This document shows positions 43,520-52,525 of a DNA stretch of 64,000 nt, piece after piece. The stretch comes from Nodosilinea sp. FACHB-141 (GTDB lineage Bacteria; Cyanobacteriota; Cyanobacteriia; Phormidesmidales; Phormidesmidaceae), in contig NZ_JACJPP010000018.1 in the NCBI RefSeq assembly GCF_014696135.1, positions 124,001-188,000 of the forward strand. Reading direction: 5' to 3'. Below the pieces are notes generated by a model that did not search any database, had not been told where the DNA came from, and worked only from the letters and a program-made list of their open reading frames with translations. The position numbers were made by a program, and so were the translations under genes. Position 1 is the stretch's first letter. Every line of letters begins with the position of its first letter.

Positions 43520-44275
43520 ATGTATGACGACGATCTCTCCACACTAAACCCCGAACTGGAGTTTGCCGACCCCCTCGATGCCCTGGGCCCCGTAGACGAG
43601 GAACAAGCTCCCCAGTTCGACCCCGAGGCGATGCTGCCCCTGCTGACCGCCGCCGATCCGCAGCAGCGCATGCTAGCGGCGCGGGCCTTTTGCGAGGTAG
43701 AAGACAGGCGGGCGGTGGGCCCCCTGACAACGCTGCTGAGCGATCCCTGTCCCCTGGTGCGGGTGAGTGCCGCCTATGCCCTGGGCCGCAACCCCGATCG
43801 CTCGGCGGTAGAGCCCATCATTGCCCAGTTGACCACCGACTGGAATGGCTACGTGCGCAAGGGTCTAGTGTGGGCCCTGGGCAACGCCCACGATGCGCGA
43901 TCGCTGCTGCCCCTAATCGAAGCCCTGCGCACCGATATTGCCGCCGTGCGGCTGTGGGCGGCCAGCGCCCTGGCCCAGATGGCACAGGTCAACTACGAGT
44001 CGGTCATTGCCGCCATTCCCCCCCTGATCGAAGGGCTGCGCCGCGACCCAGTTCCGGCAGTGCGCAGCAACTGCGCCTGGACTGTAGGTCAGCTCTGCCG
44101 CGAGCTGCCCTCTAACGTGGTCTATCACACGGCGATCGATGCCCTGATCGAAAGCTTCGCTGAAGAAGATGACCTGGGCGTGCGCGAAGACGCCCGCACC
44201 GCCCTGCTCAAGGTGGGCGATACGCGCGGTCTACAAACCATCGAAGAAATCGAGCAGGATGGTTTCTTTTTTTAG
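43520..44275 (+). CDS. HEAT repeat domain protein
   Basis: 251 residues. After an acidic N-terminus (~1-35), four to five HEAT repeats follow (AVGPLTTLLSDPCPLVRVSAAYALGRN type, each ~30 residues), ending EEIEQDGFFF. In cyanobacteria such proteins include phycobilin lyases of the CpcE/F group and NblB-like factors. The present one lacks distinctive residues that would mark a lyase, so I call only the fold. It may serve phycobilisome assembly, but nothing in its surroundings shows this. Confidence 0.8.
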   Translation: MYDDDLSTLNPELEFADPLDALGPVDEEQAPQFDPEAMLPLLTAADPQQRMLAARAFCEVEDRRAVGPLTTLLSDPCPLVRVSAAYALGRNPDRSAVEPIIAQLTTDWNGYVRKGLVWALGNAHDARSLLPLIEALRTDIAAVRLWAASALAQMAQVNYESVIAAIPPLIEGLRRDPVPAVRSNCAWTVGQLCRELPSNVVYHTAIDALIESFAEEDDLGVREDARTALLKVGDTRGLQTIEEIEQDGFFF

Positions 44276-44345
44276 CAAAGGAGCGGATCAGGGGAGATAC
44301 GTGAACTCAGTAGATCACAAAGTCCCCGCAGCCCCCGTCCTAAAT

Positions 44346-44412
44346 CCCTCTCCCAAGCTGGGAGAGGGACTTTGAAAGTTTTCCGGCTCCCCTCTCCTTC
44401 CTGGGAGAGGGG
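44346..44412. repeat. Paired GGGAGAGGG palindromes
   Basis: CCCTCTCCCA/TGGGAGAGGG (44346-44368) and CCCCTCTCC/GGAGAGGGG (44389-44412). This dispersed-repeat type is seen in many cyanobacterial intergenic regions. It sits between convergent HEAT-repeat and lptF genes and may terminate both. Confidence 0.75.
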
Positions 44413-44543
44413 CTGGGGGAGAGGACTGAATTACGGCAAGAAAGCGTGTTTGTGATTTATTAAAGCTTAGGGTTCTAGTTGAAAAGTTAACGGGTTAGAA
44501 CGTTCCAACCTAAAACCAAATACTTCCCAATCCCGAACGACGA

Positions 44544-45704
44544 TTACTTAGACGCTCGAAACAGCAGATATAGGCCAATCGCCAACCCCAACAGCGTCGG
44601 CAGCCAGGCCGACATAAACGGCGACAGCGCCCCCACCTCGCCCATAGCGTTAGTAATGAACGAGAGCAGGTAGTAGCCAAAAATAATCACAATGCTGATG
44701 CCAAAGCTGGTGGCGCGGCTGGTGCGCTGAGGCAGCACCCCAATGGAGGCCCCCACCAGGCCAAACACCACGCAAACAAAGGGCAGCGCATACTTCTGCA
44801 TAATGCGAATTTGCCAGCGGCGGATCATCTTTTCGTCGCCACTCTGGCGTACCAGCTCCAGTTGCTGGGTGGCCTCAGCAATGTTCATCTCAGTGTCATT
44901 TTTGGTGCGGCCCGCCAGATCTAGGGGAGTACGGGGCAGCTGCAGCTTCTGGGTCTCAAAGGTGATGATATTGCGGAAGGAGCCGTCGGGAGCCACTACG
45001 TAGATGGTGCCGTTGTAGAAGGTCCAGGCGTTGCTCTCCACATCCCAGTTGGCTGACTCAGCGCTGACCACCTGGTTGAGCCCTTTCTGGGAAAAGTCAA
45101 GAATAGTCAACCCATGCATAGTGGTGCCGTCAAAGCGACGGGCATAGAACTGGCGCTTCAGCTCCTGGGCAGCAGGGTCGTCGCTAGCGGGCTGAAACTC
45201 CTGATAAAAGATGTTGCGCTCTTGAAACGGAGGCCGCTCTGACTTCAGCGCCTGCTCTAAGGTGATGGCAGCCCGATAGTTGGCGGCGGGAGTAATCAGC
45301 TCGTTGAACACAAAGGTGAGCCCCGTCACCAACAGACTGAGCACCACGGCGGGAGTGATGATGCGGCGAATGCTTACCCCCACCCCCCGCAGGGCAATCA
45401 GCTCGCTGTCGCTGGAGAAGCGGCTGTAGGTCATCATGGTAGCCAACAGCGTTGACATGGGAAAGGCCAGCACAATGAACTCGGGCAGCTTGAGCAGAAA
45501 GATCTGCGCCGCCAGGGTAATGGCCAGCCCCGACTCGGTAATACGGCGAATTAGCTCAAACAGCGCCCCAATCGAAATGCCAATGGAGGAAAATGCCCCC
45601 ACTCCAAACAAAAAGGGCATGGTCAGCTCTTTAGCGATGTAGCGATCCATCACCGTTAGCAGCGGGGAGCCGAGGCGCTTAAAGGTAGCAGGAGCTGAAG
45701 CCAT
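44544..45704 (-). CDS. LptF/LptG family permease
   Basis: 386 residues with the YjgP/YjgQ architecture: three N-terminal helices (MPFLFGVGAFSSIGISIGAL onward), a long periplasmic jellyroll domain (~130-280), and three C-terminal helices (CVVFGLVGASIGVLPQRTSR). It forms the inner-membrane lipid-extraction complex with LptB, sending lipopolysaccharide or glycolipid to the outer membrane. It is 109 bp downstream of lptB on the same strand. Cyanobacteria often have one LptF/G-type gene, so assignment to F or G is not made. Confidence 0.92.
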   Translation of the reverse strand: MASAPATFKRLGSPLLTVMDRYIAKELTMPFLFGVGAFSSIGISIGALFELIRRITESGLAITLAAQIFLLKLPEFIVLAFPMSTLLATMMTYSRFSSDSELIALRGVGVSIRRIITPAVVLSLLVTGLTFVFNELITPAANYRAAITLEQALKSERPPFQERNIFYQEFQPASDDPAAQELKRQFYARRFDGTTMHGLTILDFSQKGLNQVVSAESANWDVESNAWTFYNGTIYVVAPDGSFRNIITFETQKLQLPRTPLDLAGRTKNDTEMNIAEATQQLELVRQSGDEKMIRRWQIRIMQKYALPFVCVVFGLVGASIGVLPQRTSRATSFGISIVIIFGYYLLSFITNAMGEVGALSPFMSAWLPTLLGLAIGLYLLFRASK

Positions 45705-45813
45705 AAGTTAACGGTAAGAGGCCTGACTCTACATTATGGGCAAAGGGGGCCAGGGATGCGTAGTACCCATTGCCCGTTGAGTTTTTGGACCAGGCAGTCG
45801 AAGGATGAGGTGG

Positions 45814-46542
45814 CTAAATAGCGAAGTCTTTGCCCAGGTAGTGCTCACGCACCAGGGGATTGTTGGAGAGATCGTCAGCGTTGCCCGAAGCGAGAATTTG
45901 CCCGTCGCTCATGATGTAGGCGCGATCGATAATGCGCAGGGTCTCGCGCACGTTGTGATCAGTGATGAGAATACCCATGTCGCGATCGCGCAGTTTAGCC
46001 ACAATCTCTTGAATTTCGTTAACGGCAATGGGGTCAACCCCAGCGAAGGGTTCATCCAAGAACAAAAAGCTGGGACCTTCGGGGCCAGAGGCAAGAGAGC
46101 GGGCCAGTTCTGTACGCCGCCGTTCTCCCCCTGACACCTGAATGCCTAGGGTGTTGGCTACTTTCTCCAAGCGAAATTCCTTAAGCAGGTCTTGAAGGCG
46201 ATCGCCATACTCCTCTGGAGGGACGCGTGTCTGCTGCATTACCAGCAAAATGTTGTCGGCCACTGACAGGTTGCGAAAAATGCTTGGTTCCTGGGCCAAG
46301 TAGCCAATGCCTAGCCTCGCTCGCTGATGCATAGGCAGGTCAGTGATATCGATCTGGTCAAGGCAAACCTTACCCGCATCAGGTCGCTCCAGGCCGGTCG
46401 CCATATAAAAGGTTGTGGTTTTACCTGCGCCGTTCGGCCCTAGCAGGCCAACAATTTCGCCTTGGGCCACTGACAAGCTAACCCGGTTGACCACCTGACG
46501 CTTGCCGTAGGTCTTTTGAACGTTGTCAAGTACGATTTTCAA
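45814..46542 (-). CDS. lptB: LPS export ABC transporter ATP-binding protein LptB
   Basis: About 242 residues from a TTG at 46542, giving the family start LKIVLDNVQKTYGKR. The open frame continues to a TTG at 46626, but a probable -10 (TACAAT) lies inside that extension. Motifs: Walker A GLLGPNGAGKTTTFY, signature VSGGERRRTELAR, Walker B FLFLDEPFAGVDP, H-loop ILITDHNVRE. It powers lipid transfer to the LptC/LptA bridge in the periplasm. It is followed by the LptF/G gene, but the usual upstream lptA lies 3.2 kb away. Confidence 0.94.
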   Translation of the reverse strand: MKIVLDNVQKTYGKRQVVNRVSLSVAQGEIVGLLGPNGAGKTTTFYMATGLERPDAGKVCLDQIDITDLPMHQRARLGIGYLAQEPSIFRNLSVADNILLVMQQTRVPPEEYGDRLQDLLKEFRLEKVANTLGIQVSGGERRRTELARSLASGPEGPSFLFLDEPFAGVDPIAVNEIQEIVAKLRDRDMGILITDHNVRETLRIIDRAYIMSDGQILASGNADDLSNNPLVREHYLGKDFAI

Positions 46543-46582
46543 GGGCGCGCCTGGGCCAGTAGAGGTTGATTGAGCTGCGTAA

Positions 46583-46588
46583 ATTGTA
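46583..46588 (-). promoter_or_regulatory. Probable -10 box for lptB
   Basis: TACAAT on the reverse strand, 41 bases upstream of the TTG start at 46542. It would be inside the coding frame if the longer start were used. Confidence 0.45.
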
Positions 46589-46739
46589 TCAAAGCTCTTC
46601 CCTACTCTAGGCGGCGCCCCCAACAAGCCTGTTGGGGCGCTTCGCCCAAATTGTTAGACCGGTGGGCTTTGTCGAGGTGTCCTTGAGAACCCAGCCCTAC
46701 ACAACCACTGAGGGCCAGGAACAAACTTAGAAAACCCGC

Positions 46740-47987
46740 CTAGCTTTGGCCACTCTCAACAAAAAGCCGGGCTAGATGGGCAGCCTCAAGGTCGATATTG
46801 TGCCGCTGCGCGACTTTTGCCATGCCTGATTTGCCCATAGTCTCTAGCTCTGCTGGGGAGGTATCAAGGGCAGCGCGCATAGCCTTGACCAGCGACTCCA
46901 CCGATCCGGGCACGACCAGCCAGCCGTTGACGCCAGTTTCGACCAGCTCAGGAATGCCGGCGATTGAGGTAGTAATGACCGGTCGCCCTATGGCCAGGGC
47001 CTCCATAATAACAACGGGCAAGCCCTCGGCAAAGCTGGGCAAGACCAGCGCCTGAGCTTTGAGTAACTGGGCCTTGACAACTTCACTGGAGACCCATCCG
47101 GTAATTGAAACGCAGTTTTGCAGTCCGTAGGCAGCAATTAACCCTTCGACCTGCGATCGCATTTCGCCATCACCCGCCAGCACAACGGTAAATCGATAGC
47201 CTGTATCGATCAGCTGCTTGACAGCCTCCAGCAGCAGCAAATGGCCCTTTTGCCCACTGAGGCGCCCCACACAGACCAGGTGGCGCTGCTCTGGAATAGG
47301 TGTAAACTCTTGGGCTAGAAAGTTTTGATCGAGTCCGCAGTGCACGACGTGGACTTTGGGCCAGTCTTCCAGGGCCGTCCAGCGGTACAGTTGGCTCTTG
47401 CCGAAGGAACTAATGGCGACGACAAAGGCAGCGCGCCTGATTTTTTCGGCTAGTGAAATCGCCCTCACTTTGTCAAACTCTTCTGGGCCATGCACCGTAA
47501 AGCTGTAGGGTGGCCCGCCTAGTACATGGCATAGCATGGCTACGGTCGTCGAGTTGGTGCCAAAGTGGGCGTGCACATGGTCGATATTGGCAGCCTTAAA
47601 CCAAGCCAGCAGCACACAGGCTTCGGCCAGGTATGCCAAGTGATACAGCGGCCCCGACTCGTCCTTAAAGCCGAGCTGAAAGGCCAAGCTGAGGGCAGTT
47701 ACAAACGCTATGGGTCGCTGTAGCACAACCCCGGCGATGGTGAGTAGCAGCTCAGACCAGGGATGGTCTAGCACGATCTGAGTTTTGTCTAGCTCTTTGA
47801 CGTCGTCTGGGTCTACCAGCTCATCAGCGCAGGAGCGAATCGAAAACCTAGCTACCGTTAGCCCTTGGGTTTCAAGGGCAGCAATTTCACGGCGAATAAA
47901 ACTATGGCTAACCTTAGGGTACTGATTAACCAGGTAGGCTATTTTTCTAGGCTCCTGCTCAGCAGCGTCAAGTTGAGCGATCGACAT
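46740..47987 (-). CDS. Glycosyltransferase family 4 protein
   Basis: 415 residues from the ATG at 47987. A TTG at 48047 would add 20 hydrophobic residues without support. The start MSIAQLDAAEQEPRKIAYLV leads into the GT-B acceptor domain (YPKVSHSFIRREIAALE). The GT4 EX7E donor site lies in FAEGLPVVIMEALAIGRPVI. It adds a sugar from a nucleotide donor to an envelope polymer; donor and acceptor are unknown. It sits, with the dioxygenase gene, between lptB and lptA in the same orientation, which suggests involvement in outer-envelope glycan or glycolipid synthesis. Confidence 0.85.
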   Translation of the reverse strand: MSIAQLDAAEQEPRKIAYLVNQYPKVSHSFIRREIAALETQGLTVARFSIRSCADELVDPDDVKELDKTQIVLDHPWSELLLTIAGVVLQRPIAFVTALSLAFQLGFKDESGPLYHLAYLAEACVLLAWFKAANIDHVHAHFGTNSTTVAMLCHVLGGPPYSFTVHGPEEFDKVRAISLAEKIRRAAFVVAISSFGKSQLYRWTALEDWPKVHVVHCGLDQNFLAQEFTPIPEQRHLVCVGRLSGQKGHLLLLEAVKQLIDTGYRFTVVLAGDGEMRSQVEGLIAAYGLQNCVSITGWVSSEVVKAQLLKAQALVLPSFAEGLPVVIMEALAIGRPVITTSIAGIPELVETGVNGWLVVPGSVESLVKAMRAALDTSPAELETMGKSGMAKVAQRHNIDLEAAHLARLFVESGQS

Positions 47988-48132
47988 CTCTATATTTATT
48001 CCTAACGGATACGCTTTAACAATTGCAGGCAAAAATGATGTTAGCAAACGCCCTATTCTGAAGGTTAGTTGAGAATAATATGGGCCAAACTCCTGAGGAT
48101 AAAAAGACTAAGGAGCGCAAACATCACAAACC

Positions 48133-49092
48133 CTAAAAGTACCAGATGCGGTAGGGAGTAATGCCAAATTCTAGCTGTAGCAGCAGGCGAGGATTTTTAG
48201 TGGGTACAGTGCCCTTATGTAGGCAGTAGGGATCTCCCGCAAAGCCCAGTCCAGCGGCACCGGTAACCACCTGAACGCGATCGCGGCCATAGGTTTGAAC
48301 CAGGGTTTCGTCATCGATCGCCGCGCAGCGCTGACCCAGCCCCTGGTGGCTAAACTTTCTCGTACGGTGAGTGCCTTGCATATAGACATGGGGGCCTTCG
48401 TCCTCGCCCACTTCGGTGAGGTAAAAGAAGAATTTGATCGTTTTAAAGTCATTGATGTCACAGTGGTAAACCCGCGCTGTTTTAATTTTGTCGTCTAGGG
48501 TAGCAGGAGCCGGAAACCCCCACGCTAGCTCGCCTCGAAGGTACACCGCTGGGTGGTTGAGGTACTGACTAGCGATCGCTAAAAGGTAAGGATCATGCTT
48601 AATTTTTTGATAAGCTTGGCACGATTCATGGCTGTCTAAATAGCCAGCCACCAGCAGCGGTGTGTCCAGGTCTTTAACTATTTTGTCTTTGTTCTGAATG
48701 TAAAACGGTTGGGATGGATTGCGGTTGGCATAACAGGGCGTCGTCTTGGCAAAGGTTAACAACCCCTGCAGAATGCTGGGCTGTAGCGAAAACCCAACAT
48801 AGTAGCCGTTGGTGCGAATCAGTTGTGCCACTTGGCCTGGGCTCATTAGAGGACAGGCCCCCTCCGTTGCGTGAATCACTGTCGCATCAAGCACCGCGGG
48901 GGGAAGATATCTACCGCGACGGGCAACCCACTCTCGAATTGCAATGAAACGAGCTAGCCAGCTCATTACTAAAAACTTAGGATCGCCCCAAAAGAGCCGC
49001 AGAACAATCTTTAATTTGTTGAGCGAGCGTTGCATTAGCCTGACGGCAGAAGCTTCTGACAGAAATGGAACGCAAGGAAAGTGGGTAAGCAT
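48133..49092 (-). CDS. Phytanoyl-CoA dioxygenase-like 2-oxoglutarate oxygenase
   Basis: 319 residues. The Fe(II)/2-oxoglutarate facial triad is visible as H210-x-D212 (YHCDIND) and H292 (CLHKGTVP), and Arg302 (NPRLLLQ) would bind the 2-oxoglutarate carboxylate. The N-terminal ~80 residues are an extra helical part. Members hydroxylate small molecules or lipid tails. Its partner on the same strand is the GT4 gene (145-bp gap), so both may modify one envelope component. An in-frame ATG at 49035 is an alternative start. Confidence 0.8.
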   Translation of the reverse strand: MLTHFPCVPFLSEASAVRLMQRSLNKLKIVLRLFWGDPKFLVMSWLARFIAIREWVARRGRYLPPAVLDATVIHATEGACPLMSPGQVAQLIRTNGYYVGFSLQPSILQGLLTFAKTTPCYANRNPSQPFYIQNKDKIVKDLDTPLLVAGYLDSHESCQAYQKIKHDPYLLAIASQYLNHPAVYLRGELAWGFPAPATLDDKIKTARVYHCDINDFKTIKFFFYLTEVGEDEGPHVYMQGTHRTRKFSHQGLGQRCAAIDDETLVQTYGRDRVQVVTGAAGLGFAGDPYCLHKGTVPTKNPRLLLQLEFGITPYRIWYF

Positions 49093-49788
49093 ATCGATTA
49101 GCTCAAAGAAATACTATGCGTGACGATTCCTAGGAGTAAAGACAATTTCTAAGCGCTCACAAAAAAGCGCTAGGGCTGTCTTTAGGGACATCTACAAGCC
49201 CCTAAAACAATAAGACTGCATTAGTCTAAAAAAGTGTCGAGTCACCGCAAGCTAGCTGACGCTAAAGACAGATTTAGCATCAAGCTAATATCGCAATATC
49301 ACGTACTCAAAGGCCTAGAAATCACAGGTAATTTTTTCGGCCCGCACAACCTCACCAGCGTTTCATTCTGGAGGAACCGACTTAGCTTGGTTAATCGTGC
49401 AGCAGTCTCTAATAATTCAGGGAACACTTAAAGCATAGCCAGTTTGAACATCAATACCGATCTGACCGATTTGGACAGAGCTACAATACGAATCTTCTAC
49501 TGCGTGTGTGCATACTTATGTTAGCTAAATCGGAGGTAATAACCTGCGATCGCGCGAAAAGGCTTCTCAAACTATCCTTGATTCGTAAGAAATTGATAAA
49601 GTTTAAGGAAACAAATTTAGCTTTACGGTATTAGGTAATTAGCAATCGAAGCTAACGCTAAACAGCTTGTCGAGCGTAACATCGTGATTGTTTACGTCAA
49701 GTGGGCCAAACCCCTCACCAATCTAGATACAGCTTTTTGGTAGCAACTGATACTTCCAAAAAGCTTTTGAGAGTTAGGAAACGGCGTT
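49093..49788. other. Long intergenic region, about 700 bp, AT-rich
   Basis: The region between the dioxygenase gene and lptA is low in G+C, with no HIP1 octamer apart from a GCGATCGCGCG string near 49547. An open frame at 49234-49431 has no family resemblance. The composition, together with the insertion of two genes between lptA and lptB, would fit imported DNA. Confidence 0.5.
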
Positions 49789-50361
49789 TTATTGAGCCGG
49801 ATTTAAGGGCTGAGCTCCATCCTCAACGGGGCTAACATCTAGCACCACCGGAGGGCGTGGGGCAGGGGGGCGAGCGCCGGCCCCGCCGCTGTTTGACGTC
49901 GGTGCCGGCGGGGACTCAGGCAGAATATAAACCGCCTCAACCTGATCGTTGGGACGAGGGGTAGCCACAAAGCGATCTTCTTCGATCAGGTAAGTGACTA
50001 CCTCGGCCCGCAGCGTGTTGCCCTTCTGCGTTACGACAACATTGCCACTGAGCACAATGCGATCCTCATTGCTGAAATAGTCAGCCTGGGCCGACGTAGC
50101 CTGAATGCCACGGGTTGGGTAATCGATCTGCACATTGCCCCGGGCGGTAATGATGCCCGTGGCCGCATTGGCCTCCTGGATGTCTGAGCGCAGGGTGATG
50201 GTGCCGCCATCCTGGGCTTGAGCCGGTGCCCCACCCAACGGAGCTAAAGAACCTCCATCTAGGGCTACCGAGGCCCCAGCCACCGCTGCTACTATCCAAA
50301 CCCAGCGAGACCTACGCGCCATAGCCCAATATCCAGTTCTGTTGCGGTTCAATGCTTCCAT
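49789..50361 (-). CDS. lptA: LptA/OstA-like periplasmic protein
   Basis: 190 residues. Alternative start at the ATG at 50322 (MARRSRWVWIVAAVAG), which gives a cleaner signal peptide. After the signal (ending near APAQA), the LptA beta-jellyroll shows ITLRSDIQEANAATGIITAR, GNVQIDYPTRGIQATSAQAD and RIVLSGNVVVTQKGNTLRAE repeats. A Pro/Gly-rich C-terminal tail follows. It bridges the periplasm for glycolipid transport. In other cyanobacteria I recall it directly beside lptB, whereas here the GT4 and dioxygenase genes intervene. Confidence 0.87.
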   Translation of the reverse strand: MEALNRNRTGYWAMARRSRWVWIVAAVAGASVALDGGSLAPLGGAPAQAQDGGTITLRSDIQEANAATGIITARGNVQIDYPTRGIQATSAQADYFSNEDRIVLSGNVVVTQKGNTLRAEVVTYLIEEDRFVATPRPNDQVEAVYILPESPPAPTSNSGGAGARPPAPRPPVVLDVSPVEDGAQPLNPAQ

Positions 50362-50524
50362 AGCTCCCCAATCTTACTGCATCCCCCTTCTCCTCCTGCC
50401 ATTCCTGGTCCACTCCCTAGCGCCGTCCACCCCTCTCCCTCAGAAAAGCTGTAGCCCAGAATACCCTGCTTCACCCCTTGATTCCCTCACGCTATCCTCA
50501 AAACACCTCCACCCCAAAGCCATC

Positions 50525-51586
50525 ATGCTCACCGTCCCGCCGACTACCCGCCCCCTCCAGTTCGCCAGCGACAACTACTCCGGTATCTGTCCTGAAGCCC
50601 TAGACTATTTGCTGCAGGCCAATCAGGGAGATGTGCCCGCCTACGGCGACGACGAATGGACTCAAAAGGCCTCGGATGCCTTTCGCAATATCTTTGAAAT
50701 TGACTGCGAAGTATTTTTTGTCTTTAACGGCACGGCAGCCAACTCCTTAACTTTGGCAGCACTGTGCCAGTCGTACCACAGCGTTATTTGCCACGAGTTG
50801 GCCCATGTCGAAACCGACGAGTGCGGTGCCCCTGAATTCGCTAGTAATGGCTCTAAGCTGCTGCTGGCCCAGGGCGACAACGGCAAGCTCGACCCCGCCG
50901 ACGTGGAGCGGCTAATCACCAAGCGCACCGATATTCACTACCCCAAACCTAAAGTAATTAGCCTGACCCAGGCTACAGAGGTGGGCACTCTTTACACCAC
51001 CGATGAGCTAGCGGCCCTCAGCGGTCTAGCGCGCCACCACGGGCTGAAGGTGCATATGGATGGGGCTCGCTTTGCTAACGCCCTAGTGGCCTCTGGCAAA
51101 ACCCCGGCCGAGCTCACCTGGAAGGCTGACGTTGACGTGCTCTGCTGCTGCGGTACCAAAAACGGCATGGGGATAGGCGAAGCGATTCTTTTCTTTGACC
51201 GTAGCTTGGCTGAGGACTTTGCCTACCGCTGTAAGCAGGCCGGGCAGCTCTGCTCAAAGATGCGGTTTATCTCGGCTCCTTGGCTGGGGTTGTTGGAAAC
51301 GGGCGCGTGGCTGCGCAACGCTGACCACGCCAACCGCATGGCCGCCTATCTTGAGCAGCAGCTGCGGCAAATTCCCGAGGTGAAGCTTCTGTTTCCGCGC
51401 CAGGCCAACGGGGTGTTTGTGCAAATGCCTCAGTCCCTCATCGACGAGCTTTATCGTCGGGGCTGGAAGTTTTATACCTTCATCGGCAATGACGGGGCGC
51501 GGCTGATGTGTGGCTGGAACACGACCATTGAAGCGATCGATGAGCTAGTCGCAGATATTCGAGATTCGGTGAGCTTATTCCGCTAG
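50525..51586 (+). CDS. Low-specificity L-threonine aldolase / beta-eliminating lyase
   Basis: 353 residues from the ATG at 50525, which gives the family start QFASDNYSGICPEALDYLLQ. The longer frame to 50342 is a non-homologous leader. Features: DNYSG, VFNGTAANSLTL cofactor loop, HMDGARFANALVASGK (Asp for PLP nitrogen) and the PLP-lysine in CCCGTKNGMGIGEA. It cleaves L-threonine (or allo-threonine) to glycine and acetaldehyde. It ends overlapping the convergent pRiA4b-like gene by 12 bases. Confidence 0.92.
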   Translation: MLTVPPTTRPLQFASDNYSGICPEALDYLLQANQGDVPAYGDDEWTQKASDAFRNIFEIDCEVFFVFNGTAANSLTLAALCQSYHSVICHELAHVETDECGAPEFASNGSKLLLAQGDNGKLDPADVERLITKRTDIHYPKPKVISLTQATEVGTLYTTDELAALSGLARHHGLKVHMDGARFANALVASGKTPAELTWKADVDVLCCCGTKNGMGIGEAILFFDRSLAEDFAYRCKQAGQLCSKMRFISAPWLGLLETGAWLRNADHANRMAAYLEQQLRQIPEVKLLFPRQANGVFVQMPQSLIDELYRRGWKFYTFIGNDGARLMCGWNTTIEAIDELVADIRDSVSLFR

Positions 51587-52111
51587 AGCCTGCAATCGCT
51601 GGTTGGCTGCGGCCAAATCAAACCATTCAGGGTCAAAATCGTAGCCGACTTTTTGCCAAAGAGCATCGATTTCCTCAGGATCATCGCCATCGCCCAAGCG
51701 ATCGATCAGGTCAACGTAGTCCCACACGCCGTTGCAAAACTCCGGCGGGCATTGCCGCTCTCCGGCAGTGCAGTGGGGAAGGGGATGACCGACGGGGGCG
51801 ATCGCCTCTAACGTGACTTTGTGCAGCCAGCCTTGGGCGGGAGCATAGTTGTAGATCAGCGCCTCGCCAGGCTGGGTGATGAGGGTAGAGAGCGATCGCT
51901 CTTCCCCAGCCGGCAAAACTTTACCCTGGTCCTTAAACACATAGTCAGCCTCCCCCGACCACCCCATCGCCGCTGCCAACACTCGGTGGAGTTCCGCCAA
52001 GGAGACATCGCCCCGCACAGTGACTTGTCGCCAGATGTAGGGGTCGCTGTCGAGCAGTTCGACATGTAGGTGGTAGGTTTCAGCAGTCAAGTCAGTTTCC
52101 ATGGTGTCCAT
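51575..52111 (-). CDS. Plasmid pRiA4b ORF-3 family protein
   Basis: 178 residues from the ATG at 52111 (AAGGAAACTA upstream). The longer frame to 52252 is overlap with the VOC gene. Contains the family features YHLHVELLDSDPYIWRQVTV, ADYVFKDQGKV, LIYNYAPAQGWLHKVTLE, CTAGERQCPPEFCNGVWDYV with three Cys, and DPEWFDLAAANQRLQ. Function is unknown, although the family is widespread on plasmids and chromosomes. It starts 20 bases inside the upstream VOC gene, so the pair is translationally coupled. Confidence 0.88.
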   Translation of the reverse strand: MDTMETDLTAETYHLHVELLDSDPYIWRQVTVRGDVSLAELHRVLAAAMGWSGEADYVFKDQGKVLPAGEERSLSTLITQPGEALIYNYAPAQGWLHKVTLEAIAPVGHPLPHCTAGERQCPPEFCNGVWDYVDLIDRLGDGDDPEEIDALWQKVGYDFDPEWFDLAAANQRLQALAE

Positions 52112-52448
52112 TAGTTTCCTTGCCGCCCTCAACTCGATAATCCGTTTCCGGCCATAGGGCTTGAATCTCCTCGGCCTGGTGGCGGGCGGCGAAGCGCTCC
52201 CAGGTAATGCCGTTAACATCCACCTCGGCAGTAAATGCCTGCGCTTCGTCATCTTCCCAGCCCAGGTGGCGTAGCTGTCCTGGCGCTATATCGGGGGTAT
52301 GGCGAATTGAAAGATTCAGCGTCTCCGTACGCCACAAGGCATAGGTACCCTCAATCACTAGCGCAGGACTGCATCCCAAACGAGCTGAATAATCCGCCAC
52401 GGAGGCAGCAATATCACTAGATGAGAGCGCTAGGTGGAGCTTTTTCAT
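52092..52448 (-). CDS. VOC (glyoxalase/dioxygenase fold) family protein
   Basis: 118 residues from the ATG at 52448 (the frame to 52523 is a leader). Begins MKKLHLALSSSDIAASVADY with the beta-alpha-beta-beta VOC pattern; likely metal or substrate residues are in LHLALS, TETLNLSIRH and the terminal part. It resembles ArsI-type or glyoxalase-like small proteins, but the complete metal triad is not evident. The Gly/His-rich C-terminus (NGHHGN) is a product of overlap with the next gene's start. Coupled to the pRiA4b-like gene and divergent from cpcT. Confidence 0.72.
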   Translation of the reverse strand: MKKLHLALSSSDIAASVADYSARLGCSPALVIEGTYALWRTETLNLSIRHTPDIAPGQLRHLGWEDDEAQAFTAEVDVNGITWERFAARHQAEEIQALWPETDYRVEGGKETNGHHGN

Positions 52449-52525
52449 CGTGGTCTTTTCTGACGGTCTCTCGTCAAACCTGTAAACTAGGGTCAACCTT
52501 ACCACGATGATTTCTAAACCCATCC

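Noticed and set aside
49234..49431. 65-codon frame in the AT-rich gap next to lptA
   Set aside because: Short, with no ribosome site or similarity.
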